64,000 nt of DNA, taken from CALOCN01 sp942491735 (GTDB taxonomy: Bacteria > Eisenbacteria > RBG-16-71-46 > JABDJR01). The position numbers and the translations under genes are program-made. Below are positions 62,043 through 64,000 of the stretch, piece by piece. How positions within the stretch are numbered: the stretch's first letter is position 1; the number at the start of each line of letters is the position of its first letter. The notes beneath the pieces are model-generated. The model was not told the DNA's origin, made no database searches, and worked only from the letters and a program-made list of their open reading frames with translations. The stretch covers positions 3,294,233 to 3,358,232 of the forward strand of contig CALOCN010000014.1 in NCBI GenBank assembly GCA_942491735.1, written 5' to 3'.

Positions 62043-62596
62043 ATCATGGCCCCCTTGGCCTGAAGCTGGGCGTTAACCTCGCTCAGAAGCTTCTCTTGTA
62101 GATCACAATTTCTTTTGCAAACCACACTCCAAAACCCTTTTTCGGAATCGGCTGATGGTCGAGTGGTCAGGAGTTGGGGCGTTCAGGGAAAGGCCGGTAA
62201 AGCGTTTGAATAAAAGGTCTCGCACCAAAAAAGGAGGTCCCCGTAGCCGAAGGCGTTTCGGGGAACCGGCTGCTTCTCAAGCTGCACATCGCTCAAGTTG
62301 TGCTATTTTTTTAACAGCGCCGCTTTGAAAAGCAGCAAAGGGGGATAGGCTTTTTTGCCCACTTGCTGTAACAGGTGGCTGTTACAAATGGGCGCCAGCA
62401 GGGCCTCAATCGCCTGCCAGTCGATCATTTCATGCACCCTGTCAAACTCCTCCAACAAGTCGTGCGCGGGAACAAAAGCATCCGCTAGAGACAAAGCCCC
62501 CAATTCCTTCCAAGCCGCAATCAACTTCATATGTTTGTTATTATAAATGATAACAAGCTTTGTTGGGTTTTGCAAAGGTCTCTTGTTATTTATCAC
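61957..62596 (-). pseudogene. Degraded IS5-family transposase
   Basis: The N-terminal piece (62596-62303) reads ALSLADAFVPAHDLLEEFDR and PPLLLFKAALLKK, the IS5 N-terminal domain. After several frame breaks, LSEVNAQLQAKGAMIQTGTI and ISIIDASVVEAKNA continue to the junction at about 61957. The rest of the DDE domain is absent. It is related to, but distinct from, the element starting at 62756. Confidence 0.7.
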
Positions 62597-62652
62597 TTCT
62601 AAAGCAATTCCACCACTTCCTTTGTGAAATATTCGGGCTAGAATAGCCCTAT

Positions 62653-62755
62653 ATGAGATGGAACCCTGAGAAAAGTGAGAAGCTCAGAGAGAGCCGAGGA
62701 ATATCTTTTGAAGAAATAGCGGCTGCGTTTCAAATTGGAGCAAAATGCGAAGTAA
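62653..62755 (+). pseudogene. BrnT-like toxin fragment cut by an insertion sequence
   Basis: The ATG at 62653 gives MRWNPEKSEKLRESRGISFE and EIAAAFQIG, resembling the start of BrnT-family toxins (W-PEK...KHGISFEE). The frame runs into the IS5 element after about 34 codons, so only the first third survives. Confidence 0.45.
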
Positions 62756-64000
62756 GACCCCTGCATAGTCGATGGTTTTTCAATTTTTAGCTTTTCGGGC
62801 TGATTTTTCGTTAAAACTTCGGTTTGGGAGGGCTGGTTTTCACCAATTTTCCTTAATTCCCACTCTAATTTCCCCCGAATTTGGGGGTTTTTGCCCTTTT
62901 TGGGCGCAGTTATCCCCTAAAAACATAAATTCACCGCCTTTTTCACGTTGAAGCAGAGCCCGCTGAAGGCCCATTCGAAGTTGAGCTTCTTCGAGCCCAG
63001 ATATCTCGCTCGGTTCAAGCCGTAGTCTCGCTTCAAAGTCCCGAAGCCCCGTTCGATTTTGTACCGGTAGCTGGAAATAGAGCGATTCCTGGCTTGATCC
63101 TTCTCATCCAGAGGTTTGCCCCGAACCGCCTTTTTCATCAAGCCGTTGGTCAGGTTTTTCTTTTTAAGGAGCTTTCTATTTTCAGCGCTCCAAAATGCCT
63201 TGTCCGCAAAGATAGTTGTTTTGTCTTTCAGCGGGATAGCCTCAATTAGGCTGCCAAGCTCCTTGCCGTCAAATCGACTGGCCGCCGTGGTGTGCCCACC
63301 CAAGTAAAAGCCATGCTTGGCATCCATCATCACGTGGGCCTTAAAGCCATAAATGGCTTTGCCCATTTTCTTGACCCAATTCGCTTCGGTATCGGCAGAA
63401 TATTCAACCTGATGTTTCGGGCCGATTTGGGGCGTTTCCTCCTCCTTTCTGTCTTCGGGAATCAGGTTCACTTTTTTCGAGGCCGTCTCGAAGACTGGAC
63501 TACGCTGGCATCAATGATTGCGCCGGTTTTGATCAAAAGGCCCGACTTTTCAAACTGGCGGTTAAGCAATTCCAGCAACTTTTGGTCCAGTTTTTTCTCA
63601 ATTAGCGCATTCCGAAACCGGCAAATGGTGGTGGAATCAGGCTTAGCGCTGGTTAGAGAGAGGCCAACAAACTTCATGAAGGAAATGCGGTCGAACAAAG
63701 CATCCTCGGTTTGCGTATCGCTTAAATTATACCAGCGTTGAAGCATCAACACTTTTACCATCATCAAGGGCGGGTAGCCTTCAAGGCCAGTAGCATCCTG
63801 GTTTCGTCCCAAACGCTTCCGAACAACTCGCTCAATGGGGCTCCAGTCAATCAACTTCTCCACCTTGTCTAAAAATCCGGCTGAGGGGTGATTAAAAACC
63901 AGGGCATCGGCGAGGGTGAAAGATGTTTCGATTTTGCGCTTCATGAGGGCTTCTCCGCTAAAGTTTAACCAACTATAGCAAAATATATCAGTGTATTAAA
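62756..64000 (-). mobile_element. IS5-family insertion sequence, one end beyond the window
   Basis: The left end is inferred at GACCCCTGCATAGTCGATGG, preceded by TAA (62753-62755), a plausible three-base target duplication of the IS5-group TNA type. The element encodes the transposase described next. The opposite terminal repeat is not seen before base 64000. Confidence 0.6.
62917..63944 (-). CDS. IS5-family transposase made by -1 frameshifting of two overlapping ORFs
   Basis: The first frame (63944-63468, 158 residues) carries the IS5 N-terminal domain and the first catalytic Asp (GAIIDASVV). It stops directly after CGA-AAA-AAG. The second frame (63471-62917) carries YGFKAHVMMDAKHGFYLGGH, the second Asp (IFADKAFWS) and the YKIERGFGTLKRDYGLNRAR signature with the catalytic Glu. 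A -1 slip on A-AAA-AAG (63477-63471) joins them as ...RRPRKK-VNLIPEDR..., giving about 342 residues, normal for IS5. GC content is far below that of the rest of the window. Confidence 0.82.

Overview
The window is a high-GC (roughly two-thirds G+C) bacterial segment with dense, alternating genes. It suggests a member of the FCB assemblage such as Krumholzibacteriota or 'Eisenbacteria'. The evidence is several large secreted proteins that end in a FlgD-Ig/T9SS type-A-like C-terminal domain, five Hanks-type Ser/Thr kinases carrying TPR, PD40 or TIR modules, and a tmRNA. The taxonomy is an inference from family content; there is no rRNA here.

Region 1 (1-20 kb). A secreted protein fragment and an outer-membrane beta-barrel gene precede a Fur-family regulator lacking CxxC motifs, followed by an exported catalase-peroxidase (katG). 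Matching 7-3-7 operator-like dyads lie at both promoters. Then come a secreted beta-propeller, an FtrA-like regulator divergent from a rhodanese, an exported alpha/beta hydrolase, an NmrA/SnoaL/AraC cluster, a giant secreted protein with a frameshift in its leader, and arsR-acr3.

Region 2 (18-33 kb), mostly stress responses. A MarR regulator with a cysteine-rich tail is divergent from a small thioredoxin, with two perfect palindromes and a shared -35 element. norR is divergent from a sigma-54 promoter driving ric (ytfE) and a small heme-copper-oxidase-like membrane gene. A haloperoxidase-family lipoprotein follows. A PAS-containing sigma-54 activator is divergent from a sigma-54 promoter driving DUF1348, isochorismatase, YHS, a MerA-like reductase and a PPOX protein. 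TPR, S41-like and patatin genes close the region.

Region 3 (33-41 kb), kinase and metals. A kinase with FlgO/TolB-N-like and TPR parts is followed by gene debris, then copB-csoR with a 32-bp palindromic operator, then a mer-type operon. The third gene of that operon fuses MerT, MerP, a beta-rich domain and a thioredoxin-like domain through an in-frame UGA in a U-P-G-C motif. It is a strong selenoprotein candidate.

Region 4 (41-58 kb). Two 71-bp structured tandem repeats lie beside ssrA (tmRNA, tag ending LALAA). After these come secreted proteins, a CorC/HlyC-type protein, three more kinases, a methyltransferase, DUF1508, ssb and tRNA genes (Lys, Pro, His, Arg).

Region 5 (58-64 kb). A kinase-TIR-(TIR-like)x2 gene overlaps a STAND NTPase gene by ATGA; a one-base frameshift now joins the two frames. 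The STAND gene is cut at about 61957, where composition drops abruptly to AT-rich DNA. That DNA holds a decayed IS5-type transposase, a BrnT-like toxin fragment and an IS5-family element whose two ORFs meet at an A6G slippery site. Three probable single-base frameshifts in the window point either to real decay or to assembly indels.
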